63,673 nt of DNA from Lachnospiraceae bacterium (GTDB lineage: Bacteria > Bacillota > Clostridia > Lachnospirales > Lachnospiraceae). The DNA is taken from positions 1 to 63,673 of the forward strand of contig JAGBBP010000039.1 in NCBI GenBank assembly GCA_017938405.1, in the 5' to 3' direction. The translations under genes were made by a program, and so were the position numbers. The notes beneath the pieces are model-generated. The model did no database searches and was not told where the DNA came from. It saw nothing but the letters and a program-made list of their open reading frames with translations. Position 1 is the first letter of the stretch. Each line of letters opens with the position of its first letter. Below are positions 49,951 through 58,637 of the stretch, one piece after another.

Positions 49951-50544
49951 TCATTCACCTATATAGAATTCTTTTGCATAAGCCGAAGCATCTTCCCATA
50001 CTCCGAGTTTCATTATTTCCTGTTCAAATGCTTCGCTAGGAGGATACACATATAATCTGCTCTCATGTGATTTTGTTCCCACAAATAGTTTTTCCCCCTG
50101 AAAGAAACATAAATCCTCCAATGTATAGTTTTTTAAATCTCTTTCATCCTTTGTATACCCCAGAAAAATCTCATTAAAGTATACTTTTAAAATCTCTTTT
50201 GCTTCCTTTGTTGCCCTGTACATCTTCTGACACATTGTCCAAGAGTCCTCCTCCGGGACATCACGGAGGTCCCACAAGAACCATTTTTTGGTGTATATTG
50301 TCCTTATCTCGTACGGTGCCAGCTCCTGCTCTAACGAGACATCGGTTGCATTCTGCCACAACCCCTTTTGCATCGAAAATGCCGTTGCATCCTCAAAACA
50401 CAAATCTAACAAATGTTCAAAATGCGAACCAATAATTGTTTCAAAATCACGTTTGTCTTTTCCTGTACTTCCTTCATCTACCGCAGTCGTACCCTTCCGT
50501 AAATCATCTGAACACCACGGGTTAAAACAATACACTTTGCCCAA
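49951..50544 (-). CDS. Hypothetical protein
   Basis: I do not recognise this 197-residue protein. It starts (M)GKVYCFNPWCSDDLRKG and has no signal peptide or membrane segment. It is rich in acidic and aromatic residues and has a tryptophan-rich stretch YTKKWFLWDLRDVP near residues 85-98. The start appears to be TTG, 6 bases after AAGGAG. It is separated by 109 bases from the zinc-ribbon gene, and no terminator is obvious. The GC content is lower than that of its neighbours, which may indicate acquisition. Confidence 0.6.
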   Translation of the reverse strand: MGKVYCFNPWCSDDLRKGTTAVDEGSTGKDKRDFETIIGSHFEHLLDLCFEDATAFSMQKGLWQNATDVSLEQELAPYEIRTIYTKKWFLWDLRDVPEEDSWTMCQKMYRATKEAKEILKVYFNEIFLGYTKDERDLKNYTLEDLCFFQGEKLFVGTKSHESRLYVYPPSEAFEQEIMKLGVWEDASAYAKEFYIGE

Positions 50545-50680
50545 AACGTTCTCCTTTCGTTATCCTAAAAACCAACAATGAAATTTAGTATATTTTATAT
50601 GGTGAAAATGAGGATACTATATATTATAGTTTAAACTCTTACAAACTTCAAGTACAATCCTATCTCACGCATTTTCCACA

Positions 50681-50709
50681 TTGACCGTTCCTAATTATAG
50701 TGCTACAAT
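50681..50709 (+). promoter_or_regulatory. Promoter of the methyltransferase-MATE operon
   Basis: On the plus strand there is -35 TTGACC (50681-50686), a 17-base spacer and -10 TACAAT (50704-50709). The rest of the AT-rich spacer 50545-50796 holds nothing else recognisable. Confidence 0.7.
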
Positions 50710-50796
50710 AATACAATGTAATAAAAAGCAACTTATCAGCAAACCGTTTCACCAAACAACATGCGCAAATACGGCATGTAAGAAGAAAGGATTTCT

Positions 50797-51672
50797 ATGT
50801 GGATTGCAAGTGATTGGAAAGAATATGAAGTATTGGATGCCTCCGGCGGCGAAAAATTGGAGCGCTGGGGCGATTATATTTTATTAAGACCGGACCCGCA
50901 GGTTCTTTGGAACACGCCGAAAAAGGCCCCGGAATGGAAGAAGTTAAATGCGCATTATCACCGCAGTAACAAAGGCGGCGGTGAATGGGAGTTTTTTGAT
51001 TTACCGCAAAACTGGCTGTTGCATTATAAGGAACTGACCTTCCGTTTGCAACCTTTTGCCTTTAAGCATACCGGTGTTTTCCCGGAACAGGCGGTAAACT
51101 GGGACTGGTTCGGCAACAAAATCCGTGCCGCAAAGAAGGCGAACCCAAACCGCGAGATTAAAGTATTGAATTTATTTGCCTATACCGGCGGTGCTACGTT
51201 AGCCGCTGCCGCCGCGGGCGCTGCCGTTACCCACGTAGATGCCTCCAAGGGCATGGTCACCTGGGCAAAGGAAAATGCGGCTCTCTCCGGTCTCGGTGAT
51301 GCACCGATTCGTTATATTGTAGATGATTGTGTGAAGTTTGTAGAGCGGGAAATCCGCCGCGGCAACCGTTACGACGCGGTCATTATGGACCCGCCGTCCT
51401 ACGGCAGAGGCCCGAAGGGTGAGATTTGGAAAATCGAAGAGCAGATTCACTCCTTTGTACAACTGACTACCCAGGTATTAAAAGAGGAACCGTTATTCTT
51501 CTTAATCAATTCCTATACCACCGGTCTTCAGCCGGCTCTGCTGTCCTATTTGCTGGGCACCGAGCTTCGCCGGTTCTCCGGACATATCGAATCCTCGGAA
51601 ATCGGTCTTCTGGTACGGGAAAGTGGCCTGGTACTTCCGTGCGGTGCATCCGGACGCTTTGAAGGAAAATAA
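50797..51672 (+). CDS. Class I SAM-dependent methyltransferase (RlmI-like)
   Basis: A 291-residue methyltransferase. SAM motif I is VLNLFAYTGGATLAAAAAGA near residues 129-148, the acidic motif THVDASKG near 151-158, and the catalytic-type motif MDPPSYGRGPKGEIW near 199-213. DPPSYGRG with the preceding layout is typical of rRNA methyltransferases related to RlmI/RlmK; the N-terminal PUA domain of RlmI is absent. The target RNA is not known. First gene of a two-gene plus-strand operon with a MATE transporter (15 bases apart). Confidence 0.85.
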   Translation: MWIASDWKEYEVLDASGGEKLERWGDYILLRPDPQVLWNTPKKAPEWKKLNAHYHRSNKGGGEWEFFDLPQNWLLHYKELTFRLQPFAFKHTGVFPEQAVNWDWFGNKIRAAKKANPNREIKVLNLFAYTGGATLAAAAAGAAVTHVDASKGMVTWAKENAALSGLGDAPIRYIVDDCVKFVEREIRRGNRYDAVIMDPPSYGRGPKGEIWKIEEQIHSFVQLTTQVLKEEPLFFLINSYTTGLQPALLSYLLGTELRRFSGHIESSEIGLLVRESGLVLPCGASGRFEGK

Positions 51673-51687
51673 TTGGAGGTTTTTGTC

Positions 51688-53076
51688 ATGAAAAAAACAG
51701 GTGCTTACGAATTAGACATGACAACCGGCGCATTACTTCCGAAAATGCTCCGCTTTGCCCTGCCTCTCATGTTATCCAGCGTCTTGCAACTTTTGTTTAA
51801 TGCTGCGGATGTCGCTGTGGTAGGAAAATTTGCCGGGGACAATTCCCTGGCCGCAGTAGGGTCCACCTCTGCCTTAATCAATTTGTTGACCAATTTATTT
51901 TTGGGTCTTTCCATCGGCGGCAACGTACTTTCCGCAAAATATACCGGTGCCGGAGATAAGGAACGTACAAGCAAAGTCGTACATACCGCTGTTACCGTCA
52001 GCATCTTAAGCGGCCTTATATTAACCGTTATCGGTTTGATTTTTGCACCGCAATTTTTAAAGATGATGAAATCTCCGGATGGCGTAATCGGACTGGCCTC
52101 TTTATATATGCGTGTGTATTTTCTCGGTATGCCGGCCATGATGTTTTACAACTTCGGCAGTTCCCTGCTCCGCAGTAAGGGTGACACCAAACGTCCCCTT
52201 TACTACCTGACTGCTGCGGGTATATTAAATGTTTTATTAAACCTGCTGTTTGTCATTGTCTTCCGTATGGACGTAGCAGGTGTGGCTCTCGCAACAATTA
52301 TCTCCCAATACATGTCCGCCGCATTGGTCCTCCGTTGCTTAATGAAGGAAGAAGACGAATCCTTCCGTGTTGTATTAAAAAAGTTGGGCATTGACAAAAC
52401 CACCTTACTCAACCTGATTAAAATCGGTGTCCCTGCCGGTGTACAGGGCGTTGTGTTTTCTTTGTCCAATGTTATTATTCAGTCTTCCGTAAACGGGTTC
52501 GGCGAAATATTTATTGCGGGAAGTTCCGCCGCCTCCAGTATCGAAGGCTTTGTCTGGGTTTCCATGAATGCCTTCCACCAGGCGGCATTAACCTTTACCA
52601 GCCAGAATATCGGTGCAAAAAAATATTCCCGCATCAAAAAAATTCTGCTGTGTTCCCAGGGCTGTACCATTGTTACCGGTTTGGTCTTCGGCAATCTGGT
52701 TTATTTTTTCAGTCCTCATCTGCTTCATATTTACACCGATACCCCGGCTTCCATCGAGGCCGGAATCCTGCGTCTTTCCGTCATCTGCACCACTTATTTT
52801 CTTTGCGGCATGATGGATACGATTGTAGGTTCCATCCGCGGTATGGGCTACGGCGTAATCCCGACTATCGTTTCCATGATTGGTGCCTGCGGACTCCGTC
52901 TGTTGTGGATTGCCACGATTTTTCAGATTCCGAAGTTCCACACACCGGAGGTACTGTTTACCTCCTACCCGGTATCCTGGGCAATTACATTCCTCGCTCA
53001 CTTCGTTTGCTTCTTGATTATGCGTAGGAAGTTTCCGAAAACAGATGAAGATTTCGTGCCGACAACATTGGCATAA
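51688..53076 (+). CDS. MATE-family efflux transporter
   Basis: A 462-residue transporter with twelve predicted helices, exporting drugs or metabolites in exchange for sodium or protons. The N-terminal pattern LPKMLRFALPLMLSSVLQLL, followed by NAADVAVVGKFAG, is diagnostic for the NorM/DinF-type MATE fold, repeated in the second half (KIGVPAGVQGVVFSLSNVII). The ATG at 51688 follows GGAGG by 8 bases. It is in an operon with the methyltransferase. Substrate unknown. Confidence 0.93.
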   Translation: MKKTGAYELDMTTGALLPKMLRFALPLMLSSVLQLLFNAADVAVVGKFAGDNSLAAVGSTSALINLLTNLFLGLSIGGNVLSAKYTGAGDKERTSKVVHTAVTVSILSGLILTVIGLIFAPQFLKMMKSPDGVIGLASLYMRVYFLGMPAMMFYNFGSSLLRSKGDTKRPLYYLTAAGILNVLLNLLFVIVFRMDVAGVALATIISQYMSAALVLRCLMKEEDESFRVVLKKLGIDKTTLLNLIKIGVPAGVQGVVFSLSNVIIQSSVNGFGEIFIAGSSAASSIEGFVWVSMNAFHQAALTFTSQNIGAKKYSRIKKILLCSQGCTIVTGLVFGNLVYFFSPHLLHIYTDTPASIEAGILRLSVICTTYFLCGMMDTIVGSIRGMGYGVIPTIVSMIGACGLRLLWIATIFQIPKFHTPEVLFTSYPVSWAITFLAHFVCFLIMRRKFPKTDEDFVPTTLA

Positions 53077-53127
53077 ACCTTTCTTGAAATCAACGTAACA
53101 CACTTATTTATCAACCCAAATAAAACA

Positions 53128-53160
53128 AGGGTCTGCGACACACTTCGTGCCACAGACCCT
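53128..53160. terminator. Bidirectional terminator between MATE and GIY-YIG genes
   Basis: A perfect 8-pair stem AGGGTCTG/CAGACCCT with further inner pairing. T-rich on both sides, it serves the converging MATE (plus) and RidA/GIY-YIG (minus) transcripts. Confidence 0.75.
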
Positions 53161-53185
53161 TTCGCTGTTCTCTGAACCGTTTCCC

Positions 53186-53533
53186 TTAACAGACTTTCTG
53201 TTCCCGTCCGATTGTCCCTACCGATACCCGATTCATCCAATCGTTATCATCCGTCCGCACAAACCCAGGAAGCCGTTCCGGCTCCTTACACAGTGCTTCC
53301 TTCTGTGCTTTCGTGAGGTGCTTTAACCTCCATTCCAGCTTCGACGCCACGGAACGGTTCTCAGCCTGCCACACCGCCGCAATTTCCTTCGGCGGATGGG
53401 TTTTCGTGTACTTTGCACCCTTCGGTCTTCCCGATGTATGCTCCGCGAATCTGCGCATCACATCCGTCGTTATTCCCGCATAAAGAGAGCCGTCGGTACA
53501 GCGAAGCAAATAAACAAAATACGGTTTATTCAT
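53186..53533 (-). CDS. GIY-YIG nuclease-domain protein (UPF0213/YhbQ type)
   Basis: A 115-residue protein with the single-domain GIY-YIG fold: YFVYLLRCTDGSLYAGITTD (residues 5-24; the motif reads VYL and YAG), the arginine in RRFAEHTSG and the glutamate in SKLEWRLKHL. Stand-alone members such as YhbQ act on DNA; the specific role is unclear. The C-terminal about 30 residues past the domain are unusual. Its ATG overlaps the RidA stop by one base (TAATG). Confidence 0.88.
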   Translation of the reverse strand: MNKPYFVYLLRCTDGSLYAGITTDVMRRFAEHTSGRPKGAKYTKTHPPKEIAAVWQAENRSVASKLEWRLKHLTKAQKEALCKEPERLPGFVRTDDNDWMNRVSVGTIGREQKVC

Positions 53534-53910
53534 TAGCCCTTATAAGCTACCACTTCGATTTCGAACAATGCGCCCTTCGGAAGTGCACCTGCCTGCAAGC
53601 AGGAACGTGCCGGAGTCTCGCCGGTGAAATACTTTGCATAAATCTCGTTAATCTTACCGAAATCTGCGATATCGGCAAGGAATACGGTAGTCTTGATTAC
53701 ATCTGCCATGGTGCAGCCTGCTGCTGCAAGTACGGCCTGAATGTTCTGTAAAGCCTGCTCCGCCTGTGCCTCTACGCCCTCTGCCAACACGCCGGTGGCC
53801 GGAATAAGTCCGATCTGGCCGGAGGTATACACGAAATCGCCTACCTCTACCGCATGTACATAAGGTCCTACCGCTGCCGGTGCATTTTCTGCATGAATTG
53901 TCTTTCTCAT
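53533..53910 (-). CDS. ridA: RidA family enamine/imine deaminase
   Basis: A 125-residue trimeric protein that hydrolyses reactive 2-aminoacrylate and related imines made by PLP enzymes. It starts MRKTIHAENAPAAVGPY, has the conserved TSGQIGLIP near residues 30-38, the active-site arginine in TPARSCLQAGALPKGA near 103-118, and ends EIEVVAYKG. The ATG at 53908-53910 follows AAAGGAAT; a promoter-like pair (TTGAAA, 16 bases, TAAAAT at 53936-53963) lies upstream. In an operon with the GIY-YIG gene. Confidence 0.94.
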   Translation of the reverse strand: MRKTIHAENAPAAVGPYVHAVEVGDFVYTSGQIGLIPATGVLAEGVEAQAEQALQNIQAVLAAAGCTMADVIKTTVFLADIADFGKINEIYAKYFTGETPARSCLQAGALPKGALFEIEVVAYKG

Positions 53911-54088
53911 TGTTATGATTCCTTTCTTCCCATAAATTTTATATTTTGTGTTTAAAATTTCAACCGTCATCCTGTTTTCTTTTTCCAAAGCCGGGATGCT
54001 TTTTCATAGAAAATCTTATCAAAAACTCTTGTCAAAATCAAGTAGTTCTTCTTTCTCAACTACTTAAGGACGAGGTCCCCCATGCCAG

Positions 54089-55219
54089 CTATTCTTCCCC
54101 AAACACCAAGTCCCTGAGAGTCGGATGAATCTCTCCGTAGGCCCAGCCGCAATTTCTTACATGCTGTAAATATACAATGGAGGTCTTGGACTTCGTATCC
54201 ATGGTAATACAAGGGCCTGCCGCGCCGTCCCAGCCGAACACCCCTGCCGGTGCCGTGGAATTCATTTTCTCCGGCTCCATCACAATCTGCACCCCGCAAC
54301 CGTAACCGTACCCCACACGGCCCATGGTCTTTACAATATCTTCTCTGGAGGCTTCTCCCAAAAGATTTGTCTTCATCAACTCCACCGTCTCCGGCTTTAA
54401 AATACGAACCCCGTCCTTACTGATTCCGCCGCAAGCCAAAGTATCCGCAAATACCGCGTAATCCTCGGTACAACTGATGAGTCCGGCACCGCCGCTTTCG
54501 TAGTTTTCCGTAAACTGATAACAACAGGACTGCTCCATCGGTACAATCTCACCCTTTTCATTACAAATAAACTGCTGTGCCAGGTTCCTCACATCATCGT
54601 TCATCGGCTTTGCAAACCGGGTTTTCTTAAGCCCAAGCGGTTCCCAAATATTCTTCTTTAAGTACTCCCCGAAGGTCATGCCGGACACCACCTCGATGAC
54701 TGCCGCCACCACATCATGACTTAAACTGTAATTAAAATGCTCGCCCGGAACAAAATTTAACGGCGATTCCACAAAGGCACTTACAATATCCTGCGTGTTT
54801 GCCTCATTACCTTTTTCCGCAAGCACCCGCACAATGCCTGGACGCTGCAAATCATAATCCAAACCGGACTGCATGGATACCAGATGCTTGATTTTAAGCG
54901 GAGAAGTCAGCGGTTCTACCGCATCCCCTCTCTTTACCGTAAGATTCCGATACGCCGGAAGGTACTTGCCCACCTCATCCTCCAAAGAAAGCTTTCCCTG
55001 TTCCACTAACTGCAGTACCGCCGTCATGGTCTGCACTTTCGTCATGGAAAACATGAGATATACTTCACTTCCGTCGACTTTCTTTTCTTTCTTCGCATCG
55101 GTGGTACCGTTCATGTGGCGGTATAAAAGCTCATGATCCCGGTAAATCATACAATCCACCGACGGGATTCCTCTTCCTTCCAACGAATCCAAATACTCTG
55201 TTATCTTTTCAAAATTCAT
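54089..55219 (-). CDS. Serine hydrolase of the beta-lactamase/esterase (class C-like) family
   Basis: A 376-residue protein without a signal peptide. The catalytic S-x-x-K is SMTK near residues 57-60 (LMFSMTKVQTMTAVLQLV), and the second motif Y-S-L is in HFNYSLSHDVVAAVIEV near 159-175, which aligns with the Y-x-N/Y-S-x motif. Members include cytoplasmic esterases and D-aminopeptidases; antibiotic hydrolysis cannot be assumed. It lies 12 bases after the AAA ATPase gene. A weak hairpin (AAGTAGTT/AACTACTT near 54040-54065) follows. Confidence 0.85.
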   Translation of the reverse strand: MNFEKITEYLDSLEGRGIPSVDCMIYRDHELLYRHMNGTTDAKKEKKVDGSEVYLMFSMTKVQTMTAVLQLVEQGKLSLEDEVGKYLPAYRNLTVKRGDAVEPLTSPLKIKHLVSMQSGLDYDLQRPGIVRVLAEKGNEANTQDIVSAFVESPLNFVPGEHFNYSLSHDVVAAVIEVVSGMTFGEYLKKNIWEPLGLKKTRFAKPMNDDVRNLAQQFICNEKGEIVPMEQSCCYQFTENYESGGAGLISCTEDYAVFADTLACGGISKDGVRILKPETVELMKTNLLGEASREDIVKTMGRVGYGYGCGVQIVMEPEKMNSTAPAGVFGWDGAAGPCITMDTKSKTSIVYLQHVRNCGWAYGEIHPTLRDLVFGEE

Positions 55220-55231
55220 CTTGCTCCTCCT

Positions 55232-56089
55232 TTATTCAAACTCATCTTGCCGTTCTTTAAAGAACTGATAATATAACTGCACATTCTTTAACTGGGTCCA
55301 CTTCTTCGGTCGCACCGGCACGGTATCCAAATCGTAAATCTTAGCTCCCTTCATCCCCAACAAAAACGGAGAATGGGTGGAAATAATAAACTGGCAATTC
55401 AAATATTTTGCCGCTTCTTCAATAAACTTCACTAACTCCAACTGCCGTTCCGGGGAAAGACTGTTTTCCGGCTCATCCAAAAGATACAGTGCACTCTCCT
55501 CCACCTTCTCCTGAAAATAACGGAAAGCATTTTCTCCGTTGGAATGCTCCCTGATATTGTCCATCAGACTTTCTCTCACGTATTTGGACTGGGTTGTACG
55601 GCGTGCCAGATTCACCTGTTTCAGACGTTCGAAATCCTCCATGGTGCGGTAGTGAAAATCCGAATATTTCGCATCTAAATACTCCTGAAACAAATCCTCC
55701 CGTTTCGTATCGATTCCTTCATTTAAGGTCCGGACATTTAGCATGTAGTCAAAAACGTCATCACTGGTAATAATCCGGCTGTGTTCCGTCAGGTCACGGG
55801 AAAGGGCCTCATCACAACGGGCGATGTAATCCGGGAAGAAATTAGAACGGTTGTACACCGACTCCCGTTTCAGTTCCAGTTTCTCCGCAATGACATTTAA
55901 AATTGTAGTCTTGCCGGAGCCGTTGCCACCGTACAATATCGTAACATCCTCAAAATTTAAAATGGATATATCCTTTTTGGCAATCGTCCCAAAAGGATAA
56001 AAGGAATCATAACAAGTCCTTCGGATCCCCATAAAAAAACTGTGTTCTTCCTCAGCATCCGGAAAAGTAAAAGACTCTAAATATACCAT
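55232..56089 (-). CDS. AAA ATPase, ABC/RecF-like single protein
   Basis: A 285-residue ATPase with Walker A LYGGNGSGKTT near residues 52-62, Walker B LYLLDEPENSLSPERQ near 212-227, and H-loop FIISTHSPFL near 248-257. Between them is an about 120-residue helical insertion. This is the fold of stand-alone RecF/OLD-like ATPases (the predicted ATPase, AAA_21/AAA_23 type), some of which are parts of defence systems. No nuclease or toxin partner is adjacent; the next gene is a serine hydrolase. The role remains open. Confidence 0.82.
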   Translation of the reverse strand: MVYLESFTFPDAEEEHSFFMGIRRTCYDSFYPFGTIAKKDISILNFEDVTILYGGNGSGKTTILNVIAEKLELKRESVYNRSNFFPDYIARCDEALSRDLTEHSRIITSDDVFDYMLNVRTLNEGIDTKREDLFQEYLDAKYSDFHYRTMEDFERLKQVNLARRTTQSKYVRESLMDNIREHSNGENAFRYFQEKVEESALYLLDEPENSLSPERQLELVKFIEEAAKYLNCQFIISTHSPFLLGMKGAKIYDLDTVPVRPKKWTQLKNVQLYYQFFKERQDEFE

Positions 56090-56165
56090 CGTTCCTCTCC
56101 TATGTGCTCTGTTTCGTCATGTATTTCATTATCGATTTGCCCGGTCTGCCGTAGCAAACTTGCCA

Positions 56166-56606
56166 TTACAAATTATCCAACACAATGGTAAACGGACCGT
56201 CGTTTAAAAGCTCCACCTTCATATCCGCACCGAACTCACCGGTCTGCACCGGGTATCCTTCCGCTTTACAGCTCTCGATGATGTACTCGTAAAGCTCTGT
56301 TGCCAGCGCCGGCGCCCCTGCATTAATAAAGGACGGACGATTCCCCTTACGACAATCCGCATACAAGGTAAACTGGGAAATCAGCAAAAGCTCTCCGTTT
56401 ACATCCTTTAAGGAAAGATTGGTCTTCCCGTCCGCATCTTCAAAAATCCGCAGGCCAAGAAGCTTTTTCACATACTTGTCCGCCACTTCTTTCGTATCCT
56501 CTGCTCCCACACCGATCAAAACCAGAAATCCTTTCCCGATGGAACCGATACAGGTTCCATCCACTGTTACGCTTGCTTTTGTCACTCTCTGAATTACAAA
56601 CTTCAT
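56166..56606 (-). CDS. dtd: D-aminoacyl-tRNA deacylase
   Basis: Recycles mischarged D-aminoacyl-tRNAs. It has 146 residues: [20 protein letters not shown], then the conserved [18 protein letters not shown] near residues 75-92 (SQ-x-TL) and the C-terminal [11 protein letters not shown] (N-x-GPFT motif). Normal length. Monocistronic; ribosome binding site AAAGGA. The gap to the AAA gene is 76 bases. Confidence 0.95.
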   Translation of the reverse strand: MKFVIQRVTKASVTVDGTCIGSIGKGFLVLIGVGAEDTKEVADKYVKKLLGLRIFEDADGKTNLSLKDVNGELLLISQFTLYADCRKGNRPSFINAGAPALATELYEYIIESCKAEGYPVQTGEFGADMKVELLNDGPFTIVLDNL

Positions 56607-56812
56607 TTTAACTATCCTTTCAAACTACAACCACAGAAGCGGTATTTGTAAATATTTGTCAATTGTTTTATTCTACAGAAATAGAATATCCGGTATCATT
56701 TCCCTTCGTTAGCCATCAGTGATAATCAAACACACTGATTCACACAACTCAAAACACCTACTATTTTATCATACCATATTTTCGCGAGAGTGCAAGTGAA
56801 ACCCGCATTACG

Positions 56813-56841
56813 TTGACTTTTTCGTCCCGCATTGTTACAAT
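56813..56841 (+). promoter_or_regulatory. Promoter of the class I methyltransferase gene
   Basis: On the plus strand there is -35 TTGACT (56813-56818), a 17-base spacer and -10 TACAAT (56836-56841). Confidence 0.7.
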
Positions 56842-56878
56842 AGAACAAAGTCTCCGATACCAAAAAGGAGTATTTATT

Positions 56879-57640
56879 ATGAACGTAAATGAATTAAAAG
56901 CCAAATGGCTTGCAGAAGAAGAAATCGCCCACATCAAAGGCTGGGACTTTTCCCACATCGAAGGGAAGTTCACCTCCGGTGAGGATGATATGCCTTGGGA
57001 TTACAAGACTGTCATAGAAAAGTATCTGAAACCGACGGATAAGATTTTGGACATGGACACCGGTGGCGGGGAATTTTTACTTTCTCTCGGTCACCCATAT
57101 ACGCTTACAAGCGCCACGGAAGGCTATGCCCCGAATGTTGCCTTATGTCGGGAAACCCTTACTCCCCTCGGCATTGATTTTCGTGAAATGGAGGACGAAT
57201 CCCACATGCCCTTTGAGGATGCTACCTTTGATATCGTGTTGAACCGGCACGGTTCCTATGACCCAAAAGAGATCTACCGCGTCCTCAAGCCGGGCGGTCT
57301 TTTTATTACCCAGCAGGTAGGGGAAGACAACGATTGGGAGCTGGTACAAATGGTTTTACCCGGAAAAGAAAAATCCTTTCCGGGTCATAACGTCAAAAAT
57401 CAATCAAATTTGTTTACCGCAAATGGTTTCACGGAACTGGAGCAAGGCGAAGTCTACAGACCAATCCGGTTCTACGATACTGCTGCCCTTGTCTGGTTTG
57501 CCAGAGTTATTGTATGGGAGTTTTGGGATTTCTCTGTAGAACGTTGCTTTGACCAATTACTGGAAGTAGAAAGGGCAATCCGCGAAAAGGGATTCGTTGC
57601 TGGACAGGTACATCGGTTCTACTTTGTGATGAAGAAATAA
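56879..57640 (+). CDS. Class I SAM-dependent methyltransferase (small-molecule type)
   Basis: A 253-residue methyltransferase. Motif I is ILDMDTGGGEFLLSLGH near residues 59-75, and the motif-IV region is FDIVLNRHGSYDPKEIYRVL near 116-135, followed by KPGGLFITQQVG. This is the UbiE/Methyltransf_11-like pattern used for small molecules. The ATG at 56879 follows AAAGGAG. Substrate unknown. Monocistronic, divergent from dtd. Confidence 0.88.
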   Translation: MNVNELKAKWLAEEEIAHIKGWDFSHIEGKFTSGEDDMPWDYKTVIEKYLKPTDKILDMDTGGGEFLLSLGHPYTLTSATEGYAPNVALCRETLTPLGIDFREMEDESHMPFEDATFDIVLNRHGSYDPKEIYRVLKPGGLFITQQVGEDNDWELVQMVLPGKEKSFPGHNVKNQSNLFTANGFTELEQGEVYRPIRFYDTAALVWFARVIVWEFWDFSVERCFDQLLEVERAIREKGFVAGQVHRFYFVMKK

Positions 57641-57679
57641 TTTTCAACTCCCGGTTGAAAAAAGTCATTTACTCGTTTA

Positions 57680-57708
57680 TTGTCATACCGCTCCGTCCAT
57701 GGTATAAC
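57680..57708 (+). promoter_or_regulatory. Promoter of the XRE-TPR gene
   Basis: On the plus strand there is -35 TTGTCA (57680-57685), a 17-base spacer and -10 TATAAC (57703-57708). An interrupted palindrome ATACC/GGTAT spans the spacer and -10, a possible operator. Confidence 0.6.
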
Positions 57709-57781
57709 TAAGACATAAGGCAGGCGCCGCCTTGACTATTTTGAAAACATACAACTCATATACAGGATGGAGGACATCACA

Positions 57782-58567
57782 ATGAACATCGGAACAAAAA
57801 TAAAAGAACTTCGCAAACAACGCGGCATCACCCAGGAGCAGCTGGCAAACAGCATCGGCATTTCCTTTCAGGCAGTCAGCAAATGGGAAAATAATCTTGC
57901 ACTGCCGGACATTTCTCTTGCCCCGATACTGGCCGGTTACTTTGGCGTATCCATGGACGAGTTGTTTGACTTTCACTTAACGGAGCTGGAGCAGAAAGTG
58001 GATGCCATTTGTAAAGAAGCCTATCAGTACCGGGAAAGCGATCCGGCAAAGAGCAGGGCTATTTTAGAAGAAGGGCTCACACAATATCCGGACAACGACA
58101 TTCTTCTTAACAACTTGCTCTATGTAATCAACTACACAGAAAACCCGGACGAAACCATCGCCATTGCAAGCAAGCTCAGCGAAACCACCCGTGAAAGCGA
58201 CGTAAAGTACGATGCCCTACGCTTCCTTGCCTACGCTTACAAGGCAAAAGGCGACATCGACAGTGCCAAGGCCGCGCTGGACCAAATCCCGGAGATTTAT
58301 TTTACAAAACTCACGGAAATCGCTTATCTTTTGGAAGGTACGGAAAAGTTTGAAGCCGCCGAAAAACAAAAGTGGATTTCCTTCGAAAACTTGCTTCAGA
58401 TGATGCAAAAGCTGGCAGAATGCTACGAAGCCGACGGCGATATCGCAAAGGCAATCGAAGAAGCGGAAGCCGCATTGCAGCTGCTGCCGATTTTAAAGAA
58501 CGAAGCTTTTGATATCTATGTAGAGTTCTTTGAGAAGCAGTTGGCAAGATTAAAGAAGAAGCTGTAG
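57782..58567 (+). CDS. XRE regulator with TPR-like C-terminal domain
   Basis: A 261-residue protein. Helix-turn-helix in residues 5-60 (KELRKQRGITQEQLANSIG, then ISFQAVSKWENN). From about residue 75 on there are TPR-like helical pairs, for example DPAKSRAILEEGLTQYP, YKAKGDIDSAKAALDQIP and YEADGDIAKAIEEAEAALQL. This architecture resembles peptide-sensing RRNPP regulators but is also found in general XRE-TPR proteins. The ATG at 57782 follows GGAGG by 8 bases. Ligand and targets unknown; converges with another XRE gene. Confidence 0.85.
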   Translation: MNIGTKIKELRKQRGITQEQLANSIGISFQAVSKWENNLALPDISLAPILAGYFGVSMDELFDFHLTELEQKVDAICKEAYQYRESDPAKSRAILEEGLTQYPDNDILLNNLLYVINYTENPDETIAIASKLSETTRESDVKYDALRFLAYAYKAKGDIDSAKAALDQIPEIYFTKLTEIAYLLEGTEKFEAAEKQKWISFENLLQMMQKLAECYEADGDIAKAIEEAEAALQLLPILKNEAFDIYVEFFEKQLARLKKKL

Positions 58568-58574
58568 TAGAACA

Positions 58575-58617
58575 AAAACCGTGAGGTACTCGTTTCCTTG
58601 AAGTATCTCACGGTTTT
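58575..58617. terminator. Bidirectional terminator between two XRE genes
   Basis: A perfect 11-pair stem AAAACCGTGAG/CTCACGGTTTT (58575-58585, 58607-58617) with more pairing inside, flanked by T-runs on both strands. Confidence 0.8.
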
Positions 58618-58637
58618 ATTTTTACTCACCCATTACA

